NCBI RefSeq assembly: GCF_014925405.1
Contig: NZ_AQHJ01000035.1
Location: 434,001-498,000 of the forward strand
Length of the DNA stretch: 64,000 nucleotides
Reading direction: 5' to 3'
From: Pseudoalteromonas ulvae UL12
GTDB taxonomy: Bacteria; Pseudomonadota; Gammaproteobacteria; Enterobacterales; Alteromonadaceae
Within the stretch, counting starts at the first letter, position 1, and the number at the start of each line of letters is the position of its first letter. The position numbers and the translations under genes were made by a program. The notes under the pieces were generated by a model. It saw only the letters and a program-made list of their open reading frames with translations, made no database searches and was not told the DNA's origin. Shown piece after piece: positions 1-9,733 of this stretch.

Positions 1-834
1 ACTCCATGTAAACGTAGGCAGGACTATTTGGTCGGTTGCACTGGCGCTTGGCGAAGTAAGTGCAAAGGCGCCTGGCGGAGGCGAACTTACATATAAAATG
101 CCATTATATGCAATACCCGGGTTTGGGCCCGAAACATCATAATTACTGCCATTCGGGGTGTATTTAATATTTTGTAATCGATCTAAAATCGGTGAGTTAT
201 GAGATGTTTGGACAAACTCAGTTCCACCAGTAATGCCTATTGTTGCTTCTGTTGCCTTACTGCGTTCATTTGGTAAATCTACATAGTTGAAATAGATTTC
301 GTTACTGCCACTGACCAATACAACTTGGATGGTACCTAAGCCTAATGTTTGGCTATAAAAACCATAATTTGAATATTGAATCGCTAAAATATCTGTGCCA
401 AATGAGTTACTCGGGTCGTTGTGGGGGACCAATAATGATGTGACATGTTGTTTAGCATCTTTAGAGACGAGATCATCCCAAAAAACATAAAGGTTATAAC
501 TATCTTGCCCGCTGCCCGTTAGCGTTAATTCAGAGAGGGGTTGATTGGTATAATAGGAACTAACAGGCGCAGCATCCGCTCCTGGATCACCAATATTTCC
601 TTTTCGAAGCGCAATGACACCATTGGAGGTAATCGAAAAATGGTCAACTGTTTTACCAAACAGTTCAAAATTAAAACCAATAGGGGTTCGAATGCTCTCT
701 GCCACGTCATCGATAGTAGAGCCGCTGGATGTGACTTGCGAATGTAATTGCGCTTGTAAATAATATGTTTCAGAGTTGGCTTTGCTAAAACCAAATATAC
801 ACATTAGGTATACAATATAGAGAAGTTTATTCAC
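1..834 (-). CDS. Secreted protein of unknown function, C-terminus beyond window
   Basis: Reading frame runs open from a GTG at 834 to the left edge (278 codons), with no stop. An alternative ATG lies ten codons in. The first ~20 residues (MNKLLYIVYLMCIFGFSKAN) form a signal peptide, so the product is exported. The following region is rich in Gly, Ser, Thr and aromatic residues and predicted beta-sheet, with phrases such as PIGFNFELFGK and SITSNGVIAL that resemble lectin-like or nidogen-like beta-sandwich domains of marine secreted proteins. Near the edge SPPPGAFALTSPS looks like a proline-rich linker before a fibronectin-III-type module. I cannot name the family. The 215 bp before the next gene hold only its AT-rich promoter region. 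Confidence 0.7.
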   Translation of the reverse strand, partial: MNKLLYIVYLMCIFGFSKANSETYYLQAQLHSQVTSSGSTIDDVAESIRTPIGFNFELFGKTVDHFSITSNGVIALRKGNIGDPGADAAPVSSYYTNQPLSELTLTGSGQDSYNLYVFWDDLVSKDAKQHVTSLLVPHNDPSNSFGTDILAIQYSNYGFYSQTLGLGTIQVVLVSGSNEIYFNYVDLPNERSKATEATIGITGGTEFVQTSHNSPILDRLQNIKYTPNGSNYDVSGPNPGIAYNGILYVSSPPPGAFALTSPSASATDQIVLPTFTWS

Positions 835-1049
835 GAATAGCCTTATTAAATATTTAAGTACTTGAATAATAAAGGGTGCGAAGAATACATCGTTTGATTA
901 AATATGGTAGGTACAAAGGCTATTTTAGGTTATTACATACTATTACACGGGTTACACGGTAGGAGAGCGAGAGTGATGAGGTAGGGAAAATAAGAATAAT
1001 GGCCAATTACACATTGGCCATCAGTAACAAGTATCTCGTTAAGCTGAGG

Positions 1050-2474
1050 CTAGCCCGTTACAGCGGTTGGCTGGACATCTAACCCGTAGCCAAACATCAC
1101 CGCCAGTACTAACACAATCGAAGCTGCGAGCATTAATTTTAGTAGCAACGGTAAACAAAAACGGAACCAGTGGCCATACGGCACCCCCGCCATTCCTAAA
1201 ATACCCATTAATACGGCATTGGTTGGGATGATCATATTCGAGAAACCATCGCCAAATTGATAAGCTAACACAGCGACTTGACGTGGCACACCGACTAAGT
1301 CACCTAAAGGTGCCATTAATGGCATCGTGACATAGGCTTGGCCAGATCCCGATGGAATAAAGGTATTGAGGATGGTTTGAATCACGAGCATACCAATGGC
1401 TGAAATCTCGGCACTGACATATGACAGTGGTAAAGACATACCATGCACTAAAGAATGAAGAATTTGACCATCTTCGAGAATGAGTGCAATACCGCGTGCG
1501 ACACCAATTAATACCGCAGTGGTGACCAGATCAGAGACTCCTTCAATGAAGCGGTTCGCTGTTTCATCAGCACTTAAGCGGCCTAACACAGCAATGACAG
1601 CGCCCCATGCGATAAAAACTCCACCTAACTCATATAAGTACCAGCCTTGGGTCGCGATGCCCCATACGGCAATAGTTAAGGTAATAATGAAGCTGCCTAA
1701 AATCAGTTTATGACGTGTTTCAAGTTGTGGATAGCTTGGCTGCTCTTGACCTGCTAATGGGCAAGGGACATCAATCATCATCGACTTGCTTGGATCTTCA
1801 GAAACCTTCTTAGCGTATTGCCAAACATGATGAAAACCAATTAATACAAAAGGAATGAAAATCGCTAAGCGTAACCATAAACCAGAATAAACAGGGATTT
1901 CAGCAATTTGTTGCGCAATCAGCACAGTGAAAGGATTAAATGCCGACACACCATAACCAATGCCGTAGCCTGCGACAATCATGCCCACAGCTGTCATGGC
2001 ATCGAGGCGCATTGCTTTACACAAGGCCACTAAAATCAACACAAATGGAATATATTCACCAGCTGTACCAATACTGCTTGATGCCAAAGCAAAACAGAAC
2101 ACCACCATAAAAATAAGGCGCTGTGGTTGGCTGCCATGGCGCTCTAATAAACGACCGATTAACGCATCAACTGTGCCTGTGGCACGGGCAATCGCTAATA
2201 CGCCCCCGACGATTAATACAAAAAAGATCACATCTTGTGCTGCAGCAAACGCGCGTGGAATGGCTTTTAGTAAGTCCCACGGGGTTAGGTAGTGTCGCTC
2301 AGCGACGGTTTGATAGGTTCCCGCAACGACCATTTCACGGCCAGTTTCAGTTAAGCTTGTTTCAAAAAAACCTTGTGGTACTAACCAAGTAGCAAAGAGG
2401 GCAACTACCATCATACCGAGCAATAAAATCAAGGTATGAGGTACTTTGAATGTTTGGCCCATCGACGTCTCCAA
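1050..2474 (-). CDS. YfcC-type DcuC-family membrane carrier
   Basis: 474-residue inner-membrane protein with about 12 hydrophobic segments. It resembles the YfcC family (PF03606, C4-dicarboxylate anaerobic carrier group): LVPQGFFE near the N-terminus, SSSIGTAGEYIPF, GYGVSAFNPFTVLIAQ and the C-terminal FIPSGSGQAYVTMPLMAPL and DGFSNMIIPTNAVLMGIL are characteristic re-entrant segments of this ion-transporter-like fold. Members are annotated as putative basic amino acid or dicarboxylate carriers and the substrate is not known, so none is assigned. Length is normal for the family. It stands alone, divergent from the lipase operon, so its promoter lies in the 367-bp gap 2475-2841. Confidence 0.85.
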   Translation of the reverse strand: METSMGQTFKVPHTLILLLGMMVVALFATWLVPQGFFETSLTETGREMVVAGTYQTVAERHYLTPWDLLKAIPRAFAAAQDVIFFVLIVGGVLAIARATGTVDALIGRLLERHGSQPQRLIFMVVFCFALASSSIGTAGEYIPFVLILVALCKAMRLDAMTAVGMIVAGYGIGYGVSAFNPFTVLIAQQIAEIPVYSGLWLRLAIFIPFVLIGFHHVWQYAKKVSEDPSKSMMIDVPCPLAGQEQPSYPQLETRHKLILGSFIITLTIAVWGIATQGWYLYELGGVFIAWGAVIAVLGRLSADETANRFIEGVSDLVTTAVLIGVARGIALILEDGQILHSLVHGMSLPLSYVSAEISAIGMLVIQTILNTFIPSGSGQAYVTMPLMAPLGDLVGVPRQVAVLAYQFGDGFSNMIIPTNAVLMGILGMAGVPYGHWFRFCLPLLLKLMLAASIVLVLAVMFGYGLDVQPTAVTG

Positions 2475-2800
2475 TTAAGTAAAAGTAAGTTATGCAGTTT
2501 GCGATATCACCTAAGTGATGCGTTGAAAGAGACGTTGCATGGTTGAACGTACTCAAGCGTAAGCCAAGTCATCAAAGGGAATAAATTAGGTATTAGCACT
2601 GATAGCTAATGTCTAAAACCTAATCAAACTGCAGTTCTGATGGACTTTTCAGGGGGATGGCCGTCGCGGGCAAAAGTGTATCAGAATTTGTACCTTGTTA
2701 GTAATAATCTACTTGATTCGTGATGTGTATTTAATGAAATAAACTGTTTTATTTAGTTTATTAAGATTCTTTGGTTTGACCTCTGACCTGCTGGTGGCTA

Positions 2801-2827
2801 TGTTTGTATTCAAAATAAGTACAAACA
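2801..2827. promoter_or_regulatory. Inverted repeat just upstream of the lipase start
   Basis: TGTTTGTA (2801-2808) and TACAAACA (2820-2827) are perfect 8-bp arms separated by 11 bp, ending 14 bp before the lipase ATG. It could be an operator or a leader hairpin near the ribosome binding site. The rest of the 2475-2841 gap is AT-rich and holds no gene I can support. Confidence 0.35.
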
Positions 2828-2841
2828 CTAAAAGGTCCCCT

Positions 2842-3759
2842 ATGAAATTGCTTTTGCCCTTGATGTTAGCGATAAGCGTCTTTTACTCACAAATGGCGCA
2901 TGCCAATTACACAAAAACCAAGTATCCAATCGTACTCGTGCACGGTATTTTTGGCTTTGATGACATTGTTGGTATTGATTATTTTTATGGTATACCACAG
3001 GCGTTAACATCCGATGGTGCCCAAGTATTTGTAGCCTCGGTCTCTGCAGCCAATAGCTCTGAATTGCGTGGTGAGCAATTATTGGCACAAGTCGAATATA
3101 TCTTGGCCCTGACAGGGGCAGAAAAAGTCAACGTATTTGGGCATAGTCAAGGCGCACAAACAGTACGATATGTCGCATCAGTCAAGCCGGAATTAGTGGC
3201 ATCAGTGACCAGCATTGGTGGTGCCAATTGGGGGAGTAAAGTCGCTGATATAGTCCGTAACACTGTACCTGAAGGCTCTTTCACCGAAGCGTTTGCCGAA
3301 ACGTTGGCCAATAGCTTCGCAGCTATTATTAGCTTTTTTTCTGGTCAAGGAATGCACCCTCAAGATGCACTCGCTGCGTTAGAAGTGTTAACAACCTCAG
3401 GGACATTATCCTTTAATCAAAAATACCCTGAAGGTTTACCCAGCCATTATTGTGGTGAAGGAGAAATGCTGGCTAGCAATGGCGTGATGTACTTTTCATG
3501 GAGTGGGTCTAAAGGCCTCACAAACATACTTGATCCACTCGATGGTGCAATTGGCTTGTTATCGTTGGCGTTTAATGAGCCAAGTGATGGACTAGTATCA
3601 AGTTGTAGTAGTCATTTAGGATTAGTGATTAAAGATAACTACAAAATGAATCATCTTGATGAAATAAACCACAGCTTTGGTCTTCATCATTTATTCGAGA
3701 CCGATCCTGTCACTGTCTATCGCCGTCATGCCAATCGACTGAAAAATTTAGGTTTATAA
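2842..3759 (+). CDS. Secreted triacylglycerol lipase (family I, foldase-dependent)
   Basis: 305 residues from ATG 2842. The longer frame from 2776 is rejected because the signal peptide MKLLLPLMLAISVFYSQMAH starts here. Alpha/beta-hydrolase that cleaves triglycerides outside the cell. His34-Gly35 in VLVHGIFGFD forms the oxyanion hole; Ser102 in GHSQG is the nucleophile. Asp in the EPSDGLVS segment and His in MNHLDEINHSFG are the expected acid and base, with nearby acidic residues for the Ca2+ site of Pseudomonas/Vibrio lipases. Two bases separate it from the foldase gene, so both are one operon. Export is expected through Sec, folding in the periplasm with the foldase, then type II secretion (inferred from the family). 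Confidence 0.93.
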   Translation: MKLLLPLMLAISVFYSQMAHANYTKTKYPIVLVHGIFGFDDIVGIDYFYGIPQALTSDGAQVFVASVSAANSSELRGEQLLAQVEYILALTGAEKVNVFGHSQGAQTVRYVASVKPELVASVTSIGGANWGSKVADIVRNTVPEGSFTEAFAETLANSFAAIISFFSGQGMHPQDALAALEVLTTSGTLSFNQKYPEGLPSHYCGEGEMLASNGVMYFSWSGSKGLTNILDPLDGAIGLLSLAFNEPSDGLVSSCSSHLGLVIKDNYKMNHLDEINHSFGLHHLFETDPVTVYRRHANRLKNLGL

Positions 3760-3761
3760 GT

Positions 3762-4688
3762 ATGTTGAGCATTCAAAAACTATGGAAAACTTCCCTATTA
3801 TTAGTGGGAGTCACTCTGTTTGGGGTTGTCTGCTACTCATTGATCTTTACGACTGTAACAAGCTCACCAGTAAACGAGATTGATAATTTAAAAAGCCCAT
3901 TAAATCTAGAGCAGACGTTAGCGCCAAAAGAACGGTCTAAAGTTGAGATTTATCCACTTGGATTTGGTAATGCTAGCAGTGAGGTCGCATGGCTTGATGA
4001 ACAGGTGCGCTATTTTTTTGATCATAAACTGTATCATTATGCTGAATCTTCACAGCATGTTTGGCGTATATTTGAGCAAGCATGCCTTCCTTTAGCCCAT
4101 TGTGATGAACTCAGGGCACTATTTGTCCGTTATATCCAATATAAAGCAGCATTAAAAACCATTAAGTTGGCGCAAACCTCCACTTTTGATTTAGGTAATA
4201 CATTGGCAGGCATTGATGCCTTACAAGAGCAATTTTTTAACGAGTACGAAATCAACGCGTTGTTTTATACCGAGCGTATCACACAACAACAAGCCTTAGA
4301 GCGCAAAGCAATACTGACGGCGTCAGGTATAAATAACGATGTTAAGCAGGCTTTGTTAATGGCACATTTGTCATCATTACCTGAAGCCCAGCGCCGTGTG
4401 TTTTCGCCAACCGTGAGTTTGACCAAGGTGATTACACTGTTTAAAAGTGACACATTAAACGATGAGCATTACACACAACTCAATGATCAATTTGGCGATG
4501 CAGCAGCACAGCGACTTTTGAATGTTCGTCAAAAACAGGCAGATTGGCAGCGGCGTATCAATAGTTTTAACCAAAAAGTAAATCAAATCAAAATACTATT
4601 TGAGCATGACTTACATACTCAGCAGCTAGAAATTGCTGATTTAAAGAATCAGTCTTTTACAGTTCAAGAGCAAAAGAGAATTATTTGA
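3762..4688 (+). CDS. Lipase foldase / lipase secretion chaperone (Lif)
   Basis: 308 residues, starting 2 bp after the lipase stop. One N-terminal membrane anchor (LLLVGVTLFGVVCYSLIF) followed by a Ser/Pro-rich linker and a mainly helical, Gln-rich periplasmic domain, as in PF03280. The family motif RxxFDYxLSAxGE appears in modified form as VRYFFDHKLYHYAES. Family length is 280-350, so it is complete. It should bind the exported lipase in the periplasm and provide steric information for its folding. The partner is almost certainly the adjacent upstream lipase. Confidence 0.9.
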   Translation: MLSIQKLWKTSLLLVGVTLFGVVCYSLIFTTVTSSPVNEIDNLKSPLNLEQTLAPKERSKVEIYPLGFGNASSEVAWLDEQVRYFFDHKLYHYAESSQHVWRIFEQACLPLAHCDELRALFVRYIQYKAALKTIKLAQTSTFDLGNTLAGIDALQEQFFNEYEINALFYTERITQQQALERKAILTASGINNDVKQALLMAHLSSLPEAQRRVFSPTVSLTKVITLFKSDTLNDEHYTQLNDQFGDAAAQRLLNVRQKQADWQRRINSFNQKVNQIKILFEHDLHTQQLEIADLKNQSFTVQEQKRII

Positions 4689-4724
4689 AGCCGGTGTGTA
4701 GTGCGTTAGGGCTGAAAATAAAAA

Positions 4725-4749
4725 AGCGCCTGCGTAGGCGCTTTGTTGT
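4725..4749. terminator. Bidirectional terminator between lif and the S41 gene
   Basis: AGCGCC (4725-4730), six-base loop, GGCGCT (4737-4742), flanked by an A-run on the left and TTGTTGTT on the right. It serves the two convergent genes. Confidence 0.75.
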
Positions 4750-4765
4750 TAGGGAGGTGATAAGT

Positions 4766-6844
4766 TTAGTTAATACGTAATAATTGTTTGTTATTCCAAA
4801 GAGGTTGCTTGCCTTCATCTAACCCTTCAAGGAATAAATAGGTGGCAGCACCTTTTAAACCAGCAAGTTCGGCAGGTAACTGCAAGTTATACACGCGTTC
4901 GTTACCGTATACGCCAACATATTGTGTGGTTAAGGTGATTGGCTCAACAAATAAGCTCGACGCGACAGAAATACGCACTAACCCTGTGTTTTTCATGCGA
5001 ACAGGTAGTATTAATTGCTCTGCCGAAACAGCTAAACCACTGGCATCAGCCGCAAGCGGTGTGCCGCTGGCACGTGCTTTTGCTTGTGATAATAAGCCAT
5101 CGAGCACTTTTTCTTGCTGAGTTTGGTTTAGTGTGACGATATCAGCTTGGGTACGATCAACGCGTACATCGGCAATACAGCCATAATCTTCAATTAACTG
5201 GCCTACATGGTGACCAAAGCGAACGGTCTGCATGTAGGACGAACGAATTGAAATATCTTGCGGTAAAGCAGCAAAAGGCGCACCAAAATCAGCAATAAAA
5301 CTGCTGTGGGTTCTTACCGATGCACCACCGGCACCGGTTTGCGGATCTTCACCATAAATTACCGCGGCATCATTATCTTGCATACCGCAGACAAATAAAT
5401 CAGTTGCTGAGTAACTACGGGCATTGCTGAGGACAGCCACAGGTTTGCTATAAACTTGCTTAAATGAGTTTGCATAAAACGAAGGTGTTAATGGCACATT
5501 GCGTGAATATTTTGTGTCAGTGCCAGCGACTTCAGCAAGCGATGCTGCGAACTCAGGCTCACTCTGACCATATGCAGTTTGAGTATAAATATACTGATTT
5601 AATGGTGAGTTTAATAAACGGTAATCATGGGCTTTGGTTTCTTGTGGAATAAATAATTGCGGCAGCATTTCAGACAAAAGCACATAACCTCCGCCATTGT
5701 TTCGCACGTCGATTACTAGGGCATCGGTGGTATTTTGCGCAGCTGCCACCACATCACGAATACCGAACAGTTCATTGACCCAATTAAGCTGTGGCGCAAA
5801 GGTACTAATGTTTAAGTAACCAATAGTTTGCCCTTTGTAGTTCACGGTATCGAAATAATACGCGCCACCAGGTGCACGGTTATTCGCAGGCCATGCACTC
5901 ACTGGTGAAGGCGCAATTTCACCCATTTGTATTTCAGTGTCACGGGCTAACTCAAAGCCATCATAGTAACTTTGTGTCTGGGCAGACTGCGGTAATATCT
6001 CAAGCAGCGCTTGGGCATCTGAATTGATAATTGGTGAATTGTCAGCGCTGTCATTTTTTGCCTGATCAGACGTATTTTCAGCAATTGCTGCACCGCCAAT
6101 TTTAACTGGGTGGTAGAGTAACCAATCAACCGTGACATCATATAACTCACCAGTTGATGCAGACTCTAACGTGACGGTAACCGTATCATCTTGCGGGAGA
6201 GTGGTTGAGCGATGACTTTGAAAGCGCATGTCATTTAAGGTGCGGGCAAATCCTGCATACGGGTTTGCCCCTGCACTTTTAGCTTGGCGGCTTTTAACTG
6301 CTTGGGCAATTGGCTCACCTTGATAAGCCACCACTAGATCACCGACTTGTGGCACAGGTTGCCCAGGAAATCGAGCGGCAAACGAGCCCCATACACTACT
6401 AAGTGCCACTGCAAACTCATCACCATTGTGAGTAACACGATCAAAGTTGAATGGTAAATAGCTTTGATGCTCACCAAATGGTGCCGGCAATGTGTAGTTT
6501 AAATGTAAATCACGCTGAGAGATAAATAGCTGACTCAATTGTGTATGCAACTGCGCTGTTGATAAATGGGCAACATTGGCAGCGATGTCATTAATGGTCT
6601 TAATCGGATCTAAATGGCCGTCAGCAGTAGGAGAAACGCCATAATATTCGTTCTTTTGATGTTGATTCACATAGATTTGTTCAAGTACCAGCTTGGCTTG
6701 TTCAACTAACGTGACTTTTTCGATGTCTGTTAGTTCTACAAAGCGCACTTGTTCGCGAACTTCTTTTAATGGTAAAAGCTCAAAAGCGTTCACCATGGTC
6801 GGCACAGCAAAAGCCAGCGCCACCGAAAGTGCTTTGAATTTCAT
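4766..6844 (-). CDS. Secreted S41 family peptidase (tail-specific-protease type)
   Basis: 692 residues with a clean signal peptide (MKFKALSVALAFAVPTMVNA). The N-terminal 300 residues are a helical region followed by a PDZ-like segment (QVGDLVVAYQGEPIAQ). The C-terminal half carries the S41 core: GYLNISTF, ALVIDVRNNGGGYV, and VAVLSNARSYSATD, where the serine in SYSATD is the likely nucleophile. It is expected to degrade or process proteins in the periplasm or outside the cell. About 100 extra residues after the catalytic domain look like a beta-sandwich. It is monocistronic; the upstream 500 bp contain no other gene. Confidence 0.85.
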   Translation of the reverse strand: MKFKALSVALAFAVPTMVNAFELLPLKEVREQVRFVELTDIEKVTLVEQAKLVLEQIYVNQHQKNEYYGVSPTADGHLDPIKTINDIAANVAHLSTAQLHTQLSQLFISQRDLHLNYTLPAPFGEHQSYLPFNFDRVTHNGDEFAVALSSVWGSFAARFPGQPVPQVGDLVVAYQGEPIAQAVKSRQAKSAGANPYAGFARTLNDMRFQSHRSTTLPQDDTVTVTLESASTGELYDVTVDWLLYHPVKIGGAAIAENTSDQAKNDSADNSPIINSDAQALLEILPQSAQTQSYYDGFELARDTEIQMGEIAPSPVSAWPANNRAPGGAYYFDTVNYKGQTIGYLNISTFAPQLNWVNELFGIRDVVAAAQNTTDALVIDVRNNGGGYVLLSEMLPQLFIPQETKAHDYRLLNSPLNQYIYTQTAYGQSEPEFAASLAEVAGTDTKYSRNVPLTPSFYANSFKQVYSKPVAVLSNARSYSATDLFVCGMQDNDAAVIYGEDPQTGAGGASVRTHSSFIADFGAPFAALPQDISIRSSYMQTVRFGHHVGQLIEDYGCIADVRVDRTQADIVTLNQTQQEKVLDGLLSQAKARASGTPLAADASGLAVSAEQLILPVRMKNTGLVRISVASSLFVEPITLTTQYVGVYGNERVYNLQLPAELAGLKGAATYLFLEGLDEGKQPLWNNKQLLRIN

Positions 6845-7381
6845 AAATATTTCCCTTGATATCGTTATTGTTAAAGTCTTTGCCCTAAATAACTTAGGGA
6901 CAAGAGACAGTTCGAGTGTACTGAAATTGCAGTGACAAAAGAGGAACTAAAACGTATACCTGATAAAAAAACAATATAAAAAGTGAATGAAAAACAAACG
7001 GATAAAATTCAAATGGCCGCAGTTGAGATGTAAACCTTAGATAAACAAAGCGCTTGTAACAGGTAAGCATTTTGTAAGCAAGTGTAAAGTATTCATCCTT
7101 AATCATGATAAAAACCCAAAAAATACCTGATTAAATAAAGCAAAATGCAGGTGCAACACTCAATAATCGTAAACTCGTCGCGTGCTCATCTTGAGGTGGG
7201 GGGAATAGGGCACTTGCTAGAGATTAACTTGTTATCGTTATTGAGAAGCAGCATTGCGTACGGCTAAACATGATTTTTGTTTAACTAGGGGGGATTTTCA
7301 ACGTTTGCTTGCCAATTGGCGCTTTCTCCCACAGAGGGTTTTGATTACTATGGCTGGGTGTATTTTTATTGATTGTATTGT
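6845..7381. other. Gene-free gap of about 530 bp
   Basis: Separates the divergent S41 and DUF1461 genes. AT-rich; short frames on both strands look like chance. A G-run (7195-7203, GAGGTGGGG) and a second (7288-7294) stand out, but no convincing hairpin, promoter or RNA gene was found. Confidence 0.5.
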
Positions 7382-8173
7382 ATGGCGTTTTTTTTCAAAT
7401 CCCAGCCCGCAGCAGGAGTGAGTTGGGTAGCCAATGCTTATTGGTTTTTTCTTAGTGTCTTTGGGTTGGTATTGTTTAGCTGGTTGGGCTGGCAGGGCAT
7501 GAGGTACCAGCAATTTCATTTTGATTTTCTCTATGACGCAATGGCAATCGCCGATCATATTGCGCAGTATGGCCCACAAAATAGGCACTTTTTGGGGTTT
7601 GAGCAACTGACAAAAATACAACATGTTGAGCTGTTTAATGGCATCGCTTCGGCCATTCATCAGCAAGGACACGGATTGACTGAGCTAACCTTTAGCAGTA
7701 GTTATGGTGTGCAACCTTTATTGACTCAGGCTGAAGTCGTTCACTTAACCGATGTTGCGTTACTCATAACTGGGTTTAATCAAGTCGTATTTTGCTGTGC
7801 GGTGCTAAGTGTGTTGCTGTTGAGTGCGCCGTTACTGTGGGTGAAGTCTGGGCCACTTGTGACTCGTTTGCCAGTATTCAACCCTTTTGGTTTGCTTTGC
7901 TTGTATGCGGGTGTCGGGTTTTCTATCTTGCTTGGTGTGGTGTTTGTTGGGCCAAAAGCAGTATTTTATTGGCTGCATGAGGTGGTCTTTCCTGCGCAGC
8001 ACCAATGGTTTTTTTATTACCAAGACTCATTAATGACAACGTTAATGAAAGCCCCTGATTTATTTGGCATGATAACTTTAGGTTTATTGGGGTATATTGC
8101 AGTCATCACTCTGGTATGTACGTATGGGATCCGATCCTTGCTGGCCAAGGTAAAGCATTCGTATTGCCCTTAA
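7382..8173 (+). CDS. DUF1461 / Lit-like integral membrane protein
   Basis: 263 residues from ATG 7382; a TTG nine bases earlier is directly preceded by TGA and less likely. Four to five membrane segments with a large first loop. It carries the marks of PF07314 (TIGR01906): LLTQAEVVHLTDV in the loop before helix 2 and WLHEVVFPAQHQWFFYYQDS before the last helix, the latter matching the family pattern FH..FFP...W. As I recall, Bacillota members include Lit, which moves an acyl chain within lipoproteins; whether this distant homologue does so is unknown. No strong Shine-Dalgarno is visible. It stands alone on the plus strand before an acetyltransferase. Confidence 0.7.
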   Translation: MAFFFKSQPAAGVSWVANAYWFFLSVFGLVLFSWLGWQGMRYQQFHFDFLYDAMAIADHIAQYGPQNRHFLGFEQLTKIQHVELFNGIASAIHQQGHGLTELTFSSSYGVQPLLTQAEVVHLTDVALLITGFNQVVFCCAVLSVLLLSAPLLWVKSGPLVTRLPVFNPFGLLCLYAGVGFSILLGVVFVGPKAVFYWLHEVVFPAQHQWFFYYQDSLMTTLMKAPDLFGMITLGLLGYIAVITLVCTYGIRSLLAKVKHSYCP

Positions 8174-8230
8174 GAGCATCAGCCTATCCATTTACATTTA
8201 GTATCTAAGCGATAGATTCTAAGGAAAAAA

Positions 8231-8710
8231 ATGAACAACTTAACAATCCGCCAAGCTGTGATTGATGATGCGGCGACGATTTTACGATTTGTCACTGAGC
8301 TGGCTATTTATGAAAAAGCCGAGCATGAAGTGTTGGCAACAGAGCAAACAATTAAAGAGACCGTCTTTGCTAGTCAAGGCCATGTTAACGCCTTGATTTG
8401 CGAATTAAACGGCGAGCCCATTGGCATGGCGATTTACTTTTTTAATTATTCGACATGGTTAGCTAAACCCGGCTTATATTTGGAAGATTTATATATCACA
8501 GAGGCCAAACGTGGGTTAGGAGCGGGTAAATTATTACTCAAGCGATTAGCCAACATTGCAGTGACTCAAGGTTGCGGCCGTTTTGAATGGAGTTGCCTTG
8601 ATTGGAATACCCCTGCTCGTGATTTTTATGAGTCTATCGGCGCGGTGGCACAAACTGAGTGGGTTGGGTATCGCATGTCAGGGCAAACTTTATCGACATT
8701 TGCACAATAG
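8231..8710 (+). CDS. GNAT N-acetyltransferase (diamine/thialysine type)
   Basis: 159 residues, preceded by AAGGA at the right distance. Shows the spermidine/thialysine acetyltransferase pattern: MAIYFFNYSTW, LYLEDLYITEAKRGLGAGK (acetyl-CoA pyrophosphate loop RGLGAG) and the C-terminal WNTPARDFYESIGA. Cytoplasmic; probably acetylates a polyamine or a small amine, but the exact substrate cannot be read from sequence. Full length for the family. Confidence 0.85.
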   Translation: MNNLTIRQAVIDDAATILRFVTELAIYEKAEHEVLATEQTIKETVFASQGHVNALICELNGEPIGMAIYFFNYSTWLAKPGLYLEDLYITEAKRGLGAGKLLLKRLANIAVTQGCGRFEWSCLDWNTPARDFYESIGAVAQTEWVGYRMSGQTLSTFAQ

Positions 8711-8845
8711 GCTCTATGGGTATAGAAGATGATTGCGTTAAGTGCACTTCTTTTTGGGGCTCGAGGCAAAAGACTGAGCTATACACTGCCAATTAGTTCA
8801 TTTAAGTGTACTATTAATAGACTTAAGCTGTGAGAAAAAATCATT

Positions 8846-9733
8846 ATGCTGCGTTTGGGTGTGATCATTGTTGCTATTTTTGCTTGCTTTTTTATTGCGG
8901 TAAACTTGGCTTGGTTTGACATGGCTCCTCAACTCGATTGGTGGAGTATTGTCGCTGAAGGTGCCATTTTTATTACCTTAATGGTGACGCTTTTTTCGTT
9001 GGGTAAACTGCGTGCAAATCAAGAAATCTATGGTTATCTAACTCTCGGTTTTTGCTTGATCCTCATTGCGATGTTAACCGAGTTCTTAGATGAAATCTTT
9101 CATCATCCCACTTTACTGACTGCCGTATTTGAAGATATTTTCCAAGTCAGTGGATTTATTTTAGTGGCAGTTGGATTAAAAAAGTGGGTGCACTACAACG
9201 TAAAAGTGAATGAAAACTTGCTACAACTTGCCCGTGAAGATGGCTTGACAGGCTTATTTGTACGGCGGTTCTTTTTAGAACAAGCTCAAAAACAGACTGC
9301 TTTGTGGCAACGTAATCATCAAGTTTTTTCTATTTTGATGCTCGACATCGATAGGTTCAAAGCCGTTAATGATAACTTTGGTCACGATGGGGGCGATCAG
9401 GTCTTGGTTGCCTTGGCTGAGTTACTAAAAGAAACTCTGCGTAGTACTGATTTGGTATCTCGCTGGGGGGGCGAAGAATTTATCGTGTTATTGCCAGATA
9501 CTGAGCGTACTCAAGCAATTGAGATCGCAGAAAAAATCCGAGATAAAGTAGCCAATCTGTCGGTTTCTCATCATCGTCATACCATAGAGATCACCATCAG
9601 TATTGGTATCACACAAATAGAGCAAGATGATCTAGATATTCATGAAGTGATTAATCGCGCCGATCTACTGTTGTATCAAGCCAAAGAAAATGGCCGAAAT
9701 CGCTGTGAAAGTGCACTTTCGCAGGGAAAATAA
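8846..9733 (+). CDS. Membrane-anchored diguanylate cyclase (GGDEF)
   Basis: 295 residues. Residues 1-115 hold four hydrophobic segments without a recognised sensor name; residues ~125-290 form the GGDEF domain. The active site is GGEEF (208-212), an accepted functional variant, and an inhibitory I-site RxxD (Arg199-Asp202) lies five residues before it, so product inhibition is likely. DGLTGLFVRRFF and DIDRFKAVNDNFGHDGGD match the metal- and GTP-binding parts. Makes c-di-GMP, controlling motile/sessile behaviour. No EAL domain. Ends at a strong terminator. Confidence 0.9.
   Translation: MLRLGVIIVAIFACFFIAVNLAWFDMAPQLDWWSIVAEGAIFITLMVTLFSLGKLRANQEIYGYLTLGFCLILIAMLTEFLDEIFHHPTLLTAVFEDIFQVSGFILVAVGLKKWVHYNVKVNENLLQLAREDGLTGLFVRRFFLEQAQKQTALWQRNHQVFSILMLDIDRFKAVNDNFGHDGGDQVLVALAELLKETLRSTDLVSRWGGEEFIVLLPDTERTQAIEIAEKIRDKVANLSVSHHRHTIEITISIGITQIEQDDLDIHEVINRADLLLYQAKENGRNRCESALSQGK

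Noticed and set aside
6894..7106. 70-codon minus-strand frame in the gap upstream of the S41 gene
   Set aside because: Phe/Leu/Tyr-rich low-complexity translation typical of non-coding AT-rich DNA; no start signal.
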